A stretch of DNA of 64,000 nucleotides from Rheinheimera maricola. Its GTDB lineage: Bacteria > Pseudomonadota > Gammaproteobacteria > Enterobacterales > Alteromonadaceae. This document shows, in pieces, positions 46,223-54,884 of the stretch; the stretch's first letter is position 1; each line of letters begins with the position of its first letter. The position numbers and the translations under genes are program-made. The DNA is taken from contig NZ_JAERPS020000007.1 in assembly GCF_016918075.2 (NCBI RefSeq), positions 124,001 to 188,000 on the forward strand, read 5' to 3'. Under the pieces are notes generated by a model. It was given only the letters and a program-made list of their open reading frames with translations. It ran no database searches and was not told where the DNA came from.

Positions 46223-47173
46223 CTAATTGGCGTGCAGTTTTACGCTGGCAAACTTAATCATCGCTTCCGGGCTTACCATATGCTCGGCCAGTTCACCGCT
46301 TTGCACTTTGGCAAACTGCAGTGGTTCGGCAAAGCCAAAGCTTAAGGTTAGCTTTTCCGGCTTACTGATAAAATCGCTTAGGCTTTGTTTCATCTCTGCC
46401 GGTATTTGCTCAATGGTGGCGATATTCGCCAGCGCTATGCCTTGTGCCGTGGCAAAATCCGGCGTTTGGCCCATCTCGGCTGTCATTGCCAGCGTACGTT
46501 CAATAAAGCCGTTGTTTTCAATAGTAATGACACCGTCTTTTACTGCGCCGGTCGCCAGCTTTTCCAGTATATTGCTGATATAGGTTTCATCAGTAACCAA
46601 TGCTTGTTGCTGCTCTGGTGGCAGCGCGCTTATCTCACGGGCGAATTGCCACAATTGTTGCATTTGGGCAAAGCTAAAACTGTAATTAAAGGCAAACTCA
46701 TCGTTAATTCGGGTTTGCTGGGTAAACATCAACTCACCATTGTCGTTGTAGGCATAGTTGTATTCGCCGTGCAGTGCCAAACTCTGTAAATATGCGCTGG
46801 TGTTTGGCGGTAGCATTTGTAACAGTGCTGGCGCGGCTTTAATGCCGGTTACAGTAGCGCTGCCTTTATCTGACAGGCTTTGTGGCTTCAAACCTTTGGC
46901 CTGAATTAAGTCGATAGTTGCCACTGTACCCATTTCACCCAGGCTGAAAGACATGCCGCTGATACTGTAGCTGGACGTTAGCACATTAGCCGAGATGTCT
47001 GTATACGCCATGCTGATTTCTGGTGCGTCACCCAGTTCCGCCATGTCGCGGTAGCTTTGGTTGGCTTGTTCAAATTGTTGTTTAATGGCGTCTTCTGCCA
47101 AGGTGTTGGCATAGTAAACGCCACCTGCTGCAGCTGCACCAATGACCAACAGCGCTATCAGCGACTTTTTCAT
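46223..47173 (-). CDS. Membrane-anchored periplasmic protein, DUF945/YdgA-like
   Basis: 316 aa. A single N-terminal anchor (KKSLIALLVIGAAAAGGVYY) is followed by a Gln/Ala/Leu-rich exported domain with no catalytic motif. The anchor, then a region of alternating strands, suggests YdgA/DUF945-type proteins, but the match is loose and the protein is shorter than YdgA. AAGGA precedes the ATG. It is upstream of cpdA with 33 bases between, so they may share a transcript. Function unknown. Confidence 0.7.
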   Translation of the reverse strand: MKKSLIALLVIGAAAAGGVYYANTLAEDAIKQQFEQANQSYRDMAELGDAPEISMAYTDISANVLTSSYSISGMSFSLGEMGTVATIDLIQAKGLKPQSLSDKGSATVTGIKAAPALLQMLPPNTSAYLQSLALHGEYNYAYNDNGELMFTQQTRINDEFAFNYSFSFAQMQQLWQFAREISALPPEQQQALVTDETYISNILEKLATGAVKDGVITIENNGFIERTLAMTAEMGQTPDFATAQGIALANIATIEQIPAEMKQSLSDFISKPEKLTLSFGFAEPLQFAKVQSGELAEHMVSPEAMIKFASVKLHAN

Positions 47174-47335
47174 ACTAATCCTTTATAAAAGTTTGTTAAT
47201 AAAACGGCAAAATGCTAACACAACATCAAAACGCCGGATAGCTTAGCCCGCTTTTTTTTAAGTCATGGCTGCTAGTTTACCGTTGCGTCAAAGCCTGCTA
47301 ACGTCAGCTGCAGTACTAGTTCAGAGGCAGGCATT

Positions 47336-47968
47336 ATGGCGGACTATTTTCACTGGTTTGATTTACTTGGAATTGCCGTTTTTGCTATCTCCGGCACGTT
47401 GGCTGCCTGGCGCAACCAGATGGACGGCTTTGGCGTGATAGTGCTGGCCAGCGTTACCGCTATTGGCGGAGGTACGCTGCGCGATCTTATCCTCGATGTG
47501 CCGGTGATTTGGATTAACGATAATAGCTACTTTTACGCCATCTTTATTGCAGTGGTGGCCACTATTCTGCTGGTACGAAACCGGTTAACCATTCCGCACA
47601 ACACGCTGCAATTTTTTGATGCGCTGGGGCTGGCGTTCTTTGTGGTTATGGGCACGCAGAAGTCGCTGGATCACGGCACTTCTACTATGGTGGCAATACT
47701 GCTGGGCACCATGAGTGGTGTCTGTGGTGGTATGATCCGCGATGTGTTATGCCGCGAGGTGCCAATGGTATTTCGCGGTGAGCTATACGCGGTAACCTGT
47801 ATTTTCGGTGGTGTGGTGTATAGCGGCTTGCTGGCTTTGGGCGTAGCACAATTGCCAGCTATGTTAAGCGGGATGACGGCACTATTGCTGCTGCGTTTAG
47901 CGGCGATGAAGTGGCAACTCACCATACCGGTATTCAGTAAACACCATAACGAGCTGAACGAGCCGTAA
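47336..47968 (+). CDS. TRIC/UPF0126 family membrane channel (YadS/YicG-like)
   Basis: 210 aa with about seven hydrophobic segments. It contains the doubled motif of the family: AISGTLAAWRNQMDGFGVIV with GGGTLRDLILD, and later VVMGTQKSLDHG with CGGMIRDVLC. Bacterial homologues of trimeric intracellular cation channels. YadS and YicG in E. coli are linked to glycine uptake in some studies; here I only claim the family. Divergent from the 46223 gene. Confidence 0.88.
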   Translation: MADYFHWFDLLGIAVFAISGTLAAWRNQMDGFGVIVLASVTAIGGGTLRDLILDVPVIWINDNSYFYAIFIAVVATILLVRNRLTIPHNTLQFFDALGLAFFVVMGTQKSLDHGTSTMVAILLGTMSGVCGGMIRDVLCREVPMVFRGELYAVTCIFGGVVYSGLLALGVAQLPAMLSGMTALLLLRLAAMKWQLTIPVFSKHHNELNEP

Positions 47969-47986
47969 TCCGCTGATTTTGTCAGC

Positions 47987-48697
47987 TTAACGGCACTTGC
48001 GGTAGCTGCGCTCGGGCCGGCCAATGGCGCCGTAATTTTGGTCGACCATCAGCTCTGTGCTTTCCAGCAAATATTCCAGATACCGCCGTGCGGTAGAGCG
48101 GCTGATGCCCAGCTGCTCGCCAATGCGCTGGGCGGTATAGGCTTGCTCGGGAGTTGCATTGAACACCTGCCGTACTTTTTGCAGTGTCAGGCCATCAACG
48201 CCTTTGGGCAGGCGCCCGTTCGCGTTGTCTTTACCGCTATCAGCGGGGTTTAAAAACAGCGCATCTACCATCGATTGGGTCACTTCCTGCGCGGCAGACA
48301 GATGCTGTTGTTTTTCTTCAAACCGGCTTAATGCCTGGTCCAGCCTGGACAACATTATGGGCTTGACCAGAAAGTCACAAACGCCCAGTTGCATGGCTTT
48401 TTCCAGCACCTGTACTTCTTTGGCGGCGGTTAACAGCATAATTTCGCTGTTGGTATCGCGGGCGCGCAGCTCCGACAGCAAGGTAAGGCCGCTGCCATCG
48501 GGCAGATACACATCCAGCAGGATCAGCGCTGGGTTTAGTGCCGACAACACCGAGCGGGCCGTGGCCAGATCGCTGGCAATGCCCAATACCTGATAACGCG
48601 GTGCGTTAGCGCGCCTTTTATCCGGCGACATTAAGTACTGCGCCAGTAATTGCGCCACTTCTATTTCATCTTCCACTATCACAACGCTGTAGGTCAT
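47987..48697 (-). CDS. CitB/DpiA-family response regulator
   Basis: 236 aa. Receiver domain (1-120) with VEDE and the phospho-Asp in LLDVYLPDG, then a CitB-type HTH (about 165-236; AQRIGEQLGISRSTARRYLE). It overlaps the sensor kinase gene by four bases and lies downstream of tctCBA on the same strand. Regulators of this family control citrate or C4-dicarboxylate transport genes. TctDE, the usual partner of tctCBA, is OmpR-like instead, so this is a different regulator type attached to a Tct transporter. Confidence 0.9.
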   Translation of the reverse strand: MTYSVVIVEDEIEVAQLLAQYLMSPDKRRANAPRYQVLGIASDLATARSVLSALNPALILLDVYLPDGSGLTLLSELRARDTNSEIMLLTAAKEVQVLEKAMQLGVCDFLVKPIMLSRLDQALSRFEEKQQHLSAAQEVTQSMVDALFLNPADSGKDNANGRLPKGVDGLTLQKVRQVFNATPEQAYTAQRIGEQLGISRSTARRYLEYLLESTELMVDQNYGAIGRPERSYRKCR

Positions 48698-50292
48698 GCG
48701 TTTTGCCTGCCGTGTTTGGGGATAAACACACTGAGCCTGGCGCCGCCAAGATCAGACTTACCCACTTCCAGCGAGCCGTGGCAGGCGTCAAGATGGGTTT
48801 TTACCAGATACATACCGATACCGTGCCGGGCGTCGTTTTTTGAACTGTACTGCGGTGTGAAAATGGTGTCCAGATCGGCAGCCAGGCCAAAGCCGCTGTC
48901 TTCCACATCAAATATCAGGTTAGTGCCGACATCATCCAGCGTTACCCGCACCGCCGGTGCGCGAAAACGTACCGCATGTTGCGCCGCCTCCAGTGCGTTG
49001 TCGATCAGGTTACCCAATATAGATACCAACTCCGGCATGTCTTTGCGCTCTGTCGGTGCTAACTGGCTGTCGCTGCTGACTTCAAAACGAATATTCATTT
49101 CACGGGCTTTATGGTGTTTACCCAGCAACAACCCGGCAATCAAAGGCTCGCTGATATGCTCGAGCAGGTTATGGATTTGTGCCTGAAAGCCCTGCGACTC
49201 CTGGCCAATCAGCTCTATGGCTTTATCGTACGCGCCCATCTGGATTAATGCACCCAGAGTGTTGAGCTTATTGGCGTAGTCGTGGGTTTGCACCCGCAGC
49301 AACTCGGCGAATTCCTGTAACTTGGCCAGTTGCTGGCTTAAATATTCCAGCTCATCCACCGGGCGCATGCTTAGCAGCACACCGTCGGTCTGGCCCTGCA
49401 CCTGCAACACCGAGCGGCCCATAACAATGCGTTTGCCGGCAGCAAATAACTCGAAGCCGCGAATAGGCAGGTGCTGATCGGCCAGCAAATAAGCGCTGTG
49501 GTCGGGCAGGACCTCATGCAGGCTGAGTTTGCCGTTATGCCGCGCCGGTGCTAACTCGAGTATTTCGCAGGCACGCTGGTTCAGCTTGCGGATGCAACCA
49601 TCAGGGTCTACGGCAATAATGCCGGAGCGCACGGTGTTTAATATAGCTTCCTGTTCGGCAAATAAACGGCCGATTTCATCCGGTTGCAGGCCAAAAATAG
49701 CATGGCGCACCCGGCGGCTGATCCAGATAGAACTAAATATACTTAATGCCACCAGCAATAAGCCCAGTAGCAGTAACTGCAAGCCGTGGCTATAAAGCAG
49801 GGGTTTAATTGACTGTTCTAAATAGCCTACCGACACTAAACCAATAATAGCGCCGCTATCGCTTAGTACCGGCACCTTGCCACGGATAGATAAGCCTAAA
49901 CTGCCAATAGCTTCAGAGATATAACGCTCACCGCTGAGCGCACGCTGGCTGTCATCGCCGACCATTGGCAGGCCAATTTTGTTGCTGTCCGGGTGCACCA
50001 GCCGCAGCTGGGCAGTATCGCCAATGACAATAAAGTCGGCGCCAGTATGCTGGCGCAATTGTTCTACAGTATTAAGCAGGTTGGCATCTGCCCGTTGTTG
50101 CAGCAGGGCGCGTTGCACATCGGGCCGGTTGGCCACGGCGTTGGCCAGGGTCAACGCCCGTTCACCGGTTTGCTGGTGCAGGTTCTCTGCTAGCAGCGCA
50201 TACACTATGCTGCCAAATACCAGCAACTGCAGCAGGCACAGGCCGGTAACCCAGAGAATTAACCTTGTTTCGAGCTTTTTAGGTCGTTTCAT
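48694..50292 (-). CDS. CitA/DcuS-family sensor histidine kinase
   Basis: 532 aa. Two membrane segments (about 12-34 and 170-192) enclose a periplasmic PAS/sCache sensor (TGADFIVIGDTAQLRLVHPD, EAIGSLGLSIRGKVPV). A cytoplasmic PAS domain (about 215-310) follows, then a SpoB-like helix with the phospho-acceptor His in RVQTHDYANKLNTLGALI and an ATPase domain (NLIDNALEAA, DVEDSGFGL, GIGMYLVKTHLDA). Likely senses a di- or tricarboxylate in the periplasm and controls the adjacent uptake genes. About 90 bases separate it from tctA; this gap holds an inverted repeat. Confidence 0.92.
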   Translation of the reverse strand: MKRPKKLETRLILWVTGLCLLQLLVFGSIVYALLAENLHQQTGERALTLANAVANRPDVQRALLQQRADANLLNTVEQLRQHTGADFIVIGDTAQLRLVHPDSNKIGLPMVGDDSQRALSGERYISEAIGSLGLSIRGKVPVLSDSGAIIGLVSVGYLEQSIKPLLYSHGLQLLLLGLLLVALSIFSSIWISRRVRHAIFGLQPDEIGRLFAEQEAILNTVRSGIIAVDPDGCIRKLNQRACEILELAPARHNGKLSLHEVLPDHSAYLLADQHLPIRGFELFAAGKRIVMGRSVLQVQGQTDGVLLSMRPVDELEYLSQQLAKLQEFAELLRVQTHDYANKLNTLGALIQMGAYDKAIELIGQESQGFQAQIHNLLEHISEPLIAGLLLGKHHKAREMNIRFEVSSDSQLAPTERKDMPELVSILGNLIDNALEAAQHAVRFRAPAVRVTLDDVGTNLIFDVEDSGFGLAADLDTIFTPQYSSKNDARHGIGMYLVKTHLDACHGSLEVGKSDLGGARLSVFIPKHGRQNA

Positions 50293-50324
50293 GCTGCTCC
50301 TGCTGTATATCAGGGGGGAATTTA

Positions 50325-50367
50325 GAGAACCGTCTTACTCATGCTAACTCAGAGTAAGCCGGTTCTC
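50325..50367 (-). promoter_or_regulatory. Long inverted repeat between tctA and the sensor kinase
   Basis: Arms GAGAACCG-x-CTTACTC and GAGTAAG-x-CGGTTCTC pair over 15 of 16 positions with an 11-base loop. There is no T-run on the minus strand. It may reduce read-through from tctA into the regulators or stabilise the upstream transport mRNA. Confidence 0.55.
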
Positions 50368-50379
50368 CTTATCTTGCTG

Positions 50380-51882
50380 TTATATTGCCGCCTTACGTAA
50401 ACGCAGAAAGCTTAGCAATGGCATGGCCAGTACTACTATAGCAAGCAGCATAATACCCAGTGTCAGTGGCTTATCCCAGAAGATACTCAGTGAGCCGTCT
50501 GATGTCATCATGGCGCGGCGGAAGTTACTTTCTATCATATCACCGAGGATAAACCCCAGCAGCAGCGGTGCCATCGGGAACGCCAACAGGCGCAGCACCA
50601 GCGCTACCAGCGCAAAGCCAATCATCATAAACAGGTCAAAGGTATTAAACGACACCAGATAAACGCCAATCAGGCTGAAAAACAGGATCATCATCGTCAG
50701 GATAGCTTTGGGCATAATCAGTACCCGCGCCAGATACGGGATCAGCGGCAGGTTAAGAATAAGCAGCACTATATTACCCAAATACATACTGATAATTACC
50801 GCCCAGAATACGTCGGGGTTGTCTTGCATCAGCATTGGCCCCGGCTGAATACCATAGGCGATTAAGGCACCCAGCATAATAGCCGTAGTGCCGGAGCCCG
50901 GAATACCCAGCGTGAGCAGCGGTACAAAAGAGCCGGTACAGGCGGCGTTATTAGCAGATTCCGGTGCGGCCAGGCCACGCAATGAACCTTTACCGAATTT
51001 TTCCTGTAAGGCTTTGGGCGCCAGATTACGCTCGGCAGCATAAGCCATAAAGCTGGCAATAGTGGCACCGGCACCGGGCAGTACGCCGATAATAAAGCCC
51101 AGTATTGATGAGCGGCCAATGGCCGGGCTGATTTCTTTAACTTCAGCTTTGCTTAAGCGGATAGAGCCAATTTGCATCGGTTGCTCGCCGGCGCTTTGTT
51201 TTACTTCCGGTTTTAACACATTGCTCAGGGCTTCGGCCAGTGCAAAGGTCGACATCGCAATCAGTAAAAACGAGATACCGTCCAGCAAGTCGGTATTGCC
51301 AAAAGTAAAGCGCTCGGTGCCTGAAGACGGGTCTATGCCGACGGTAGATAATGTCAGGCCGAACACTGTCATCATCATGGCTTTTAAAAAGGTACCTTTG
51401 TTAGAAAATGCTGCTATCGCGGTCAGGCCCAGGCACATCAGCGCGACATAGTCGGCCGACTGAAAGCTTAGCGAAACTTTGGCTAATGTAGGGGCGGCCA
51501 GCATCAGCAATAATGCACCGATAGTACCGCCGGTAAACGACGCCCAGGCAGCAATAGCCAGTGCTTTACCGGCCATACCTTGTTTGGCCAGCGGATAGCC
51601 GTCAAACGATGATGCTACTGTGCCGGCTACGCCGGGTGCGTTAATTAGAATAGACGAAGTAGAGCCGCCGAAAATAGCGCCGTAATAAACCCCTGCCATC
51701 AGGATCATGCCTGAGCTGGGGTCAATGCTGTAGGTAATGGGGATCATCAGCGCAATGGCGGTAATGGGCCCAAGGCCGGGCAGCATGCCGATAAAGGTGC
51801 CGACAAAGCAACCGGCAATAACATACAGCAGATTTTGCCACTGCAGGGCGGTCGACAGACCAAGTAAAATGCCATCTAACAT
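50380..51882 (-). CDS. tctA: Tripartite tricarboxylate transporter, large membrane subunit TctA
   Basis: 500 aa, the standard length, with about 11-12 membrane segments. Family motifs: GTFIGMLPGLGPITAIALMI, GAIFGGSTSSILINAPG, and the repeated IIGVLPGAGATIASFMAY with LLTLGIPGSGTTAIMLGAL. It forms the solute channel, driven by an ion gradient, using TctC as the receptor. Located after tctB, three bases apart. Confidence 0.95.
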   Translation of the reverse strand: MLDGILLGLSTALQWQNLLYVIAGCFVGTFIGMLPGLGPITAIALMIPITYSIDPSSGMILMAGVYYGAIFGGSTSSILINAPGVAGTVASSFDGYPLAKQGMAGKALAIAAWASFTGGTIGALLLMLAAPTLAKVSLSFQSADYVALMCLGLTAIAAFSNKGTFLKAMMMTVFGLTLSTVGIDPSSGTERFTFGNTDLLDGISFLLIAMSTFALAEALSNVLKPEVKQSAGEQPMQIGSIRLSKAEVKEISPAIGRSSILGFIIGVLPGAGATIASFMAYAAERNLAPKALQEKFGKGSLRGLAAPESANNAACTGSFVPLLTLGIPGSGTTAIMLGALIAYGIQPGPMLMQDNPDVFWAVIISMYLGNIVLLILNLPLIPYLARVLIMPKAILTMMILFFSLIGVYLVSFNTFDLFMMIGFALVALVLRLLAFPMAPLLLGFILGDMIESNFRRAMMTSDGSLSIFWDKPLTLGIMLLAIVVLAMPLLSFLRLRKAAI

Positions 51883-51885
51883 AAG

Positions 51886-52356
51886 TTAACTCCACAGTTC
51901 GCCGGGTACCAGATAGATACCCAGCAACTTTGTCACAATAAGCCAGAACACCACAGCAACCGGCACCGAAGCCAGCAGCAATACGCGCCAGCGGCGTTCA
52001 CCCATAATAAAAAAGCCGGCAGACAAAAACACAGAGGTTGCCAGCAAAAAGCCGATAGGTTCCAGTAAAGCGGTATAAACCCACATTAACAGCAGTAATA
52101 CCGCGGTTTGGCCGATGCTTCTGCGGTTGATCTGTGGCCAACCATCGCCGCTGCTATGCTGGCGCTTAATAGCTTGTGCCAACAGCGCCAGCAGGCTGAA
52201 CATCAGCCCCAGCACGGCATAAACTTTGGGGATAGACGCCGAATTAACGGCATCCATTTCTTCAAATGGCAGCAACGGAATTTGCCAGGCAAATACCGCA
52301 TAAGCGGTAAAAAATGCCAGGAAAATCAGTGCGCCTAATGTATCGCGATTTAACAT
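51886..52356 (-). CDS. tctB: Tripartite tricarboxylate transporter, small membrane subunit TctB
   Basis: 156 aa with four predicted membrane segments, as expected. It begins NRDTLGALIFLAFFTAYAVF and has FILATSVFLSAGFFI-like stretches in the third and fourth helices. TctB sequences vary widely; the call rests on length, topology and position between tctC and tctA. Confidence 0.9.
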   Translation of the reverse strand: MLNRDTLGALIFLAFFTAYAVFAWQIPLLPFEEMDAVNSASIPKVYAVLGLMFSLLALLAQAIKRQHSSGDGWPQINRRSIGQTAVLLLLMWVYTALLEPIGFLLATSVFLSAGFFIMGERRWRVLLLASVPVAVVFWLIVTKLLGIYLVPGELWS

Positions 52357-52371
52357 AGCGGCCTCTGGCAG

Positions 52372-53337
52372 TTAGTTGCGGATAAAACCCAGGTCCAGCA
52401 TGACCTGCTTAAGTTCCTGCTCTTGTTCGGCCAGCGCCGCAGCAAACTCCTGTGGCCCCTGATACAGGTTGATCCAGCCGTTACGGGCACGCACAACTTC
52501 CCATTCCGGTGTTTGCAGCATTTTCTGCAGTGTGTCGTTATAGGCAGCTATTTGCTCTGGCGCAGTGCCGGGGGCGGCGAAAAAGCCACGCCAGTTAGTA
52601 AAACTCATGTCATAGCCCAGCGCCTGCAGCGTAGGGATCTCCGGGTAATCAGCTATCGGTTGCTCTGCGGTCATCGCTAGAATGCGGGCCTGGCCGCCGT
52701 TAGCCAGCTCCAGTGCTTCACTTAGCCCGGTAGACAGCAGCTCTACCTCACCCGACAGTAAGCCTGCTTTGGCCTGGCCGCCAGCGTCGTAAGGGATATA
52801 ACGCAGTTGGCGGCCCGGAATACCGGCTGCAGCAATAGCTTGCGCAGCTACCAGATGATCCATACTGCCGCGCGCTGAACCGCCAGCAAACTTTAAACCG
52901 GACGGGTTGGTTTTCAGCTGTTCAATCACTTGCTGCCAGCTGGTTAGCGGCGAGTCGTTGCGCACTACAAAGGCGCCGTAGTCGGCTATCAGGTTAGCTA
53001 CCGGGGTTAAGTCGCGGTGGCTGAACGGAATGGCACCCGACAAAGCGCGGATCACGATAGGGGTGGAGTTCACCATCAAAATGTCGTTTTTCTTGTTACC
53101 TATTTCAATCATATAGGCAATAGCGCGGCCACCACCGCCGCCAGACATATTCTGAAATGAAGTACGGCTTTCCAGGCCTGATTTCATCAGTGCTTCACCT
53201 ACACTACGTGCTGTGGTGTCCCAGCCGCCGCCCGGGCCGCCGGGAATAATAATGTGCAGTTCGGCCAGTGCGCTGTGGCAAAAGCCCGCCAGTACCGCTG
53301 CAAGAACGGATTTTTTCAGTAAGCTGATCATCTTCAT
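52372..53337 (-). CDS. tctC: Tricarboxylate-binding periplasmic receptor TctC
   Basis: 321 aa. A signal peptide (about 1-25, ending SALA) precedes the Bug/TctC fold: IIIPGGPGGGWDTTAR, FQNMSGGGGGRAIAY, GAFVVRNDSPLTSWQQVI and GGQAKAGLLSGEVELLSTGL. The two Gly-rich loops that hold carboxylates are present. The exact ligand (citrate, tricarballylate or other) cannot be told. It follows the porin gene by 11 bases, so porin, receptor and membrane parts form one transcript. Confidence 0.94.
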   Translation of the reverse strand: MKMISLLKKSVLAAVLAGFCHSALAELHIIIPGGPGGGWDTTARSVGEALMKSGLESRTSFQNMSGGGGGRAIAYMIEIGNKKNDILMVNSTPIVIRALSGAIPFSHRDLTPVANLIADYGAFVVRNDSPLTSWQQVIEQLKTNPSGLKFAGGSARGSMDHLVAAQAIAAAGIPGRQLRYIPYDAGGQAKAGLLSGEVELLSTGLSEALELANGGQARILAMTAEQPIADYPEIPTLQALGYDMSFTNWRGFFAAPGTAPEQIAAYNDTLQKMLQTPEWEVVRARNGWINLYQGPQEFAAALAEQEQELKQVMLDLGFIRN

Positions 53338-53348
53338 TGTAAGGTTTC

Positions 53349-54593
53349 CTAAAATAAGTACTGTACGCGGGCGGCAAAGCCGGTGCCGCTGTCTTCTTCG
53401 CCGCTAAGCGCCTGCTGGCCTGCGCCAGACACGCTGCTGTGCATCAGGTTGGCCATAAATTTTACTTTCGGGTTAAGGTAATAAGCGCCGCCAAGGGTGT
53501 AAGTGGTGACATCGGTACCCTGACCGGCGTTGGCAGTGTCAAGTTGGCTGACACGGGCGACCAGCTCCCAGGCATTGCGGATGTCTTTCGGCTGGCCAAA
53601 CACGGCAGAGCCAGCACTGTAAGGGCGTTGCTGCCCGCCCGGAAAAAAGCTGACACTGAGGTGATAACCGCTGTGATCGGTGCCATCAAGCAGGCTGCTG
53701 TTATCAAAGGTCTTCAGTGTGCGCAGTGCGTATTCCGCTTCCACTGTCAGGCTGCGCAGCTGATAAGCCAGCTCCAATCCGGACTGGCGTAAACTGTCCA
53801 GCGCGACCACATCGCCACCGGCGGCATAATCAACCAGCCGTACTGCTGTTTCCCGCAGTTCGCCGCGGGCAACCCGTGCTGCCAGCTCATTACCGCCCAT
53901 ATCGCGCTCTGAATGCCAGGCACCCAGGTGCCATACCTGATCGGCAGAGGTTTTCGACCAGGTTAAGCGGCCGGTGTAGGCCAGCGCTAACTTGCCGCTG
54001 TCATCTTCGCCGTCTGAGCCAAAAGCATCATTTTTATATACCCCCAACGCCCAGCGCAGGCCGTTGTCTTTATTGTACTGATAGGCTGATGCGCCCCAGC
54101 GGAAGTAAGGTGAGAAGGTATCAGCCAAGCTGCTGCGTTCAATCAGGCTGATATTGTTGCTACTGGTGAGGGCATTAAGCGAGATATCCTCGCGCAATTT
54201 ACCAAATTGCAGGCGCAGGCCATTGTCGAAACCGGAATAGCGCACCCGCGCCATAATAATTTCGGCGGTGCCTTCGGCAAATTCCAGCAGTAAGGTGTGG
54301 TCCCAGTGTTCAAATTCTGAATCTATTGCTGCCCGCACGCGGCGTGGAAATAAGTCACTGCCGCTGCTGCCGTTTTCATTAGCGTTATAGGCGCCGTTAA
54401 ACCAGTTGTAATCCAGCTGTACGCGGCCGCTGAAACTAATGGCAGGGGAGTCAGCCTGTTTTTGCAGTTCAGCTACCTGTTCGCTGAGTTTGGCAACCTG
54501 TGCCGCTAAGTCTTGTTCGGTTTCATTGGCGTACGACGGTGCCGCCAGGCACGACAATGCGAGCACCGGCAAAAGTGTATTATATGGTTTCAT
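53349..54593 (-). CDS. OprP/OprO-type outer-membrane porin
   Basis: 414 aa. Signal peptide (about 1-22), then a short coiled coil (LAAQVAKLSEQVAELQKQAD), then a phosphate-selective-porin-type barrel (FSGRVQLDYNWFNGAY, FPRRVRAAIDSEFEHWDHTL, LRLQFGKLREDISLNALT) ending in VQYLF with terminal Phe. The coiled coil before the barrel is typical of the O/P family. It heads the tct operon, where OpdH-like porins for tricarboxylates occur in Pseudomonas, so it probably admits the same substrate as TctC binds. Confidence 0.9.
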   Translation of the reverse strand: MKPYNTLLPVLALSCLAAPSYANETEQDLAAQVAKLSEQVAELQKQADSPAISFSGRVQLDYNWFNGAYNANENGSSGSDLFPRRVRAAIDSEFEHWDHTLLLEFAEGTAEIIMARVRYSGFDNGLRLQFGKLREDISLNALTSSNNISLIERSSLADTFSPYFRWGASAYQYNKDNGLRWALGVYKNDAFGSDGEDDSGKLALAYTGRLTWSKTSADQVWHLGAWHSERDMGGNELAARVARGELRETAVRLVDYAAGGDVVALDSLRQSGLELAYQLRSLTVEAEYALRTLKTFDNSSLLDGTDHSGYHLSVSFFPGGQQRPYSAGSAVFGQPKDIRNAWELVARVSQLDTANAGQGTDVTTYTLGGAYYLNPKVKFMANLMHSSVSGAGQQALSGEEDSGTGFAARVQYLF

Positions 54594-54723
54594 CTATCCA
54601 GCCCTGTTGATCATAGTTTTATTTTTGTAGCGGCTGAACAGCAAATGAACTCAGGCCGCAACGCAAGCCTGGAAGCAAACAGGGTTTTGCTCAACATTGT
54701 GTGCTTAAGCTGCAATTAGAGCG

Positions 54724-54750
54724 TTTTGCTGATTTTGTTCATTTTGTTCA
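54724..54750 (-). promoter_or_regulatory. Three tandem 9-bp repeats upstream of the porin-tct operon
   Basis: On the plus strand TTTTGCTGA, TTTTGTTCA, TTTTGTTCA follow without gaps. CitB-family regulators bind AT-rich direct elements, and one such regulator is encoded in this locus. The site is about 130-155 bases before the porin start. Confidence 0.45.
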
Positions 54751-54849
54751 TGCACATTAGTGGTGCGGTGGCTGGTTGTGCTGCCAGCGCTTTTCAAACT
54801 GGCATTTAGCCGCATTCCATGGATAATAAGCCGCATTAAAATATTGACT

Positions 54850-54870
54850 GCGGTGCGCATATTGCACCGC
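54850..54870 (+). promoter_or_regulatory. Palindrome in the SMC operon leader
   Basis: GCGGTGC, seven bases, GCACCGC: a perfect 7-bp dyad ending 14 bases before the start codon and just before the AGGA ribosome site. It could be an operator or an RNA hairpin limiting translation. Confidence 0.5.
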
Positions 54871-54884
54871 CGACAGGATGCGCT

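Larger units (their letters stand above)
54594..54884. other. Divergent control region between the porin-tct operon and the SMC operon
   Basis: About 290 bases without a gene. It holds three direct 9-bp repeats (54724-54750) and a perfect palindrome before the SMC gene (54850-54870), both described separately. No further ORF is credible. Confidence 0.6.
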
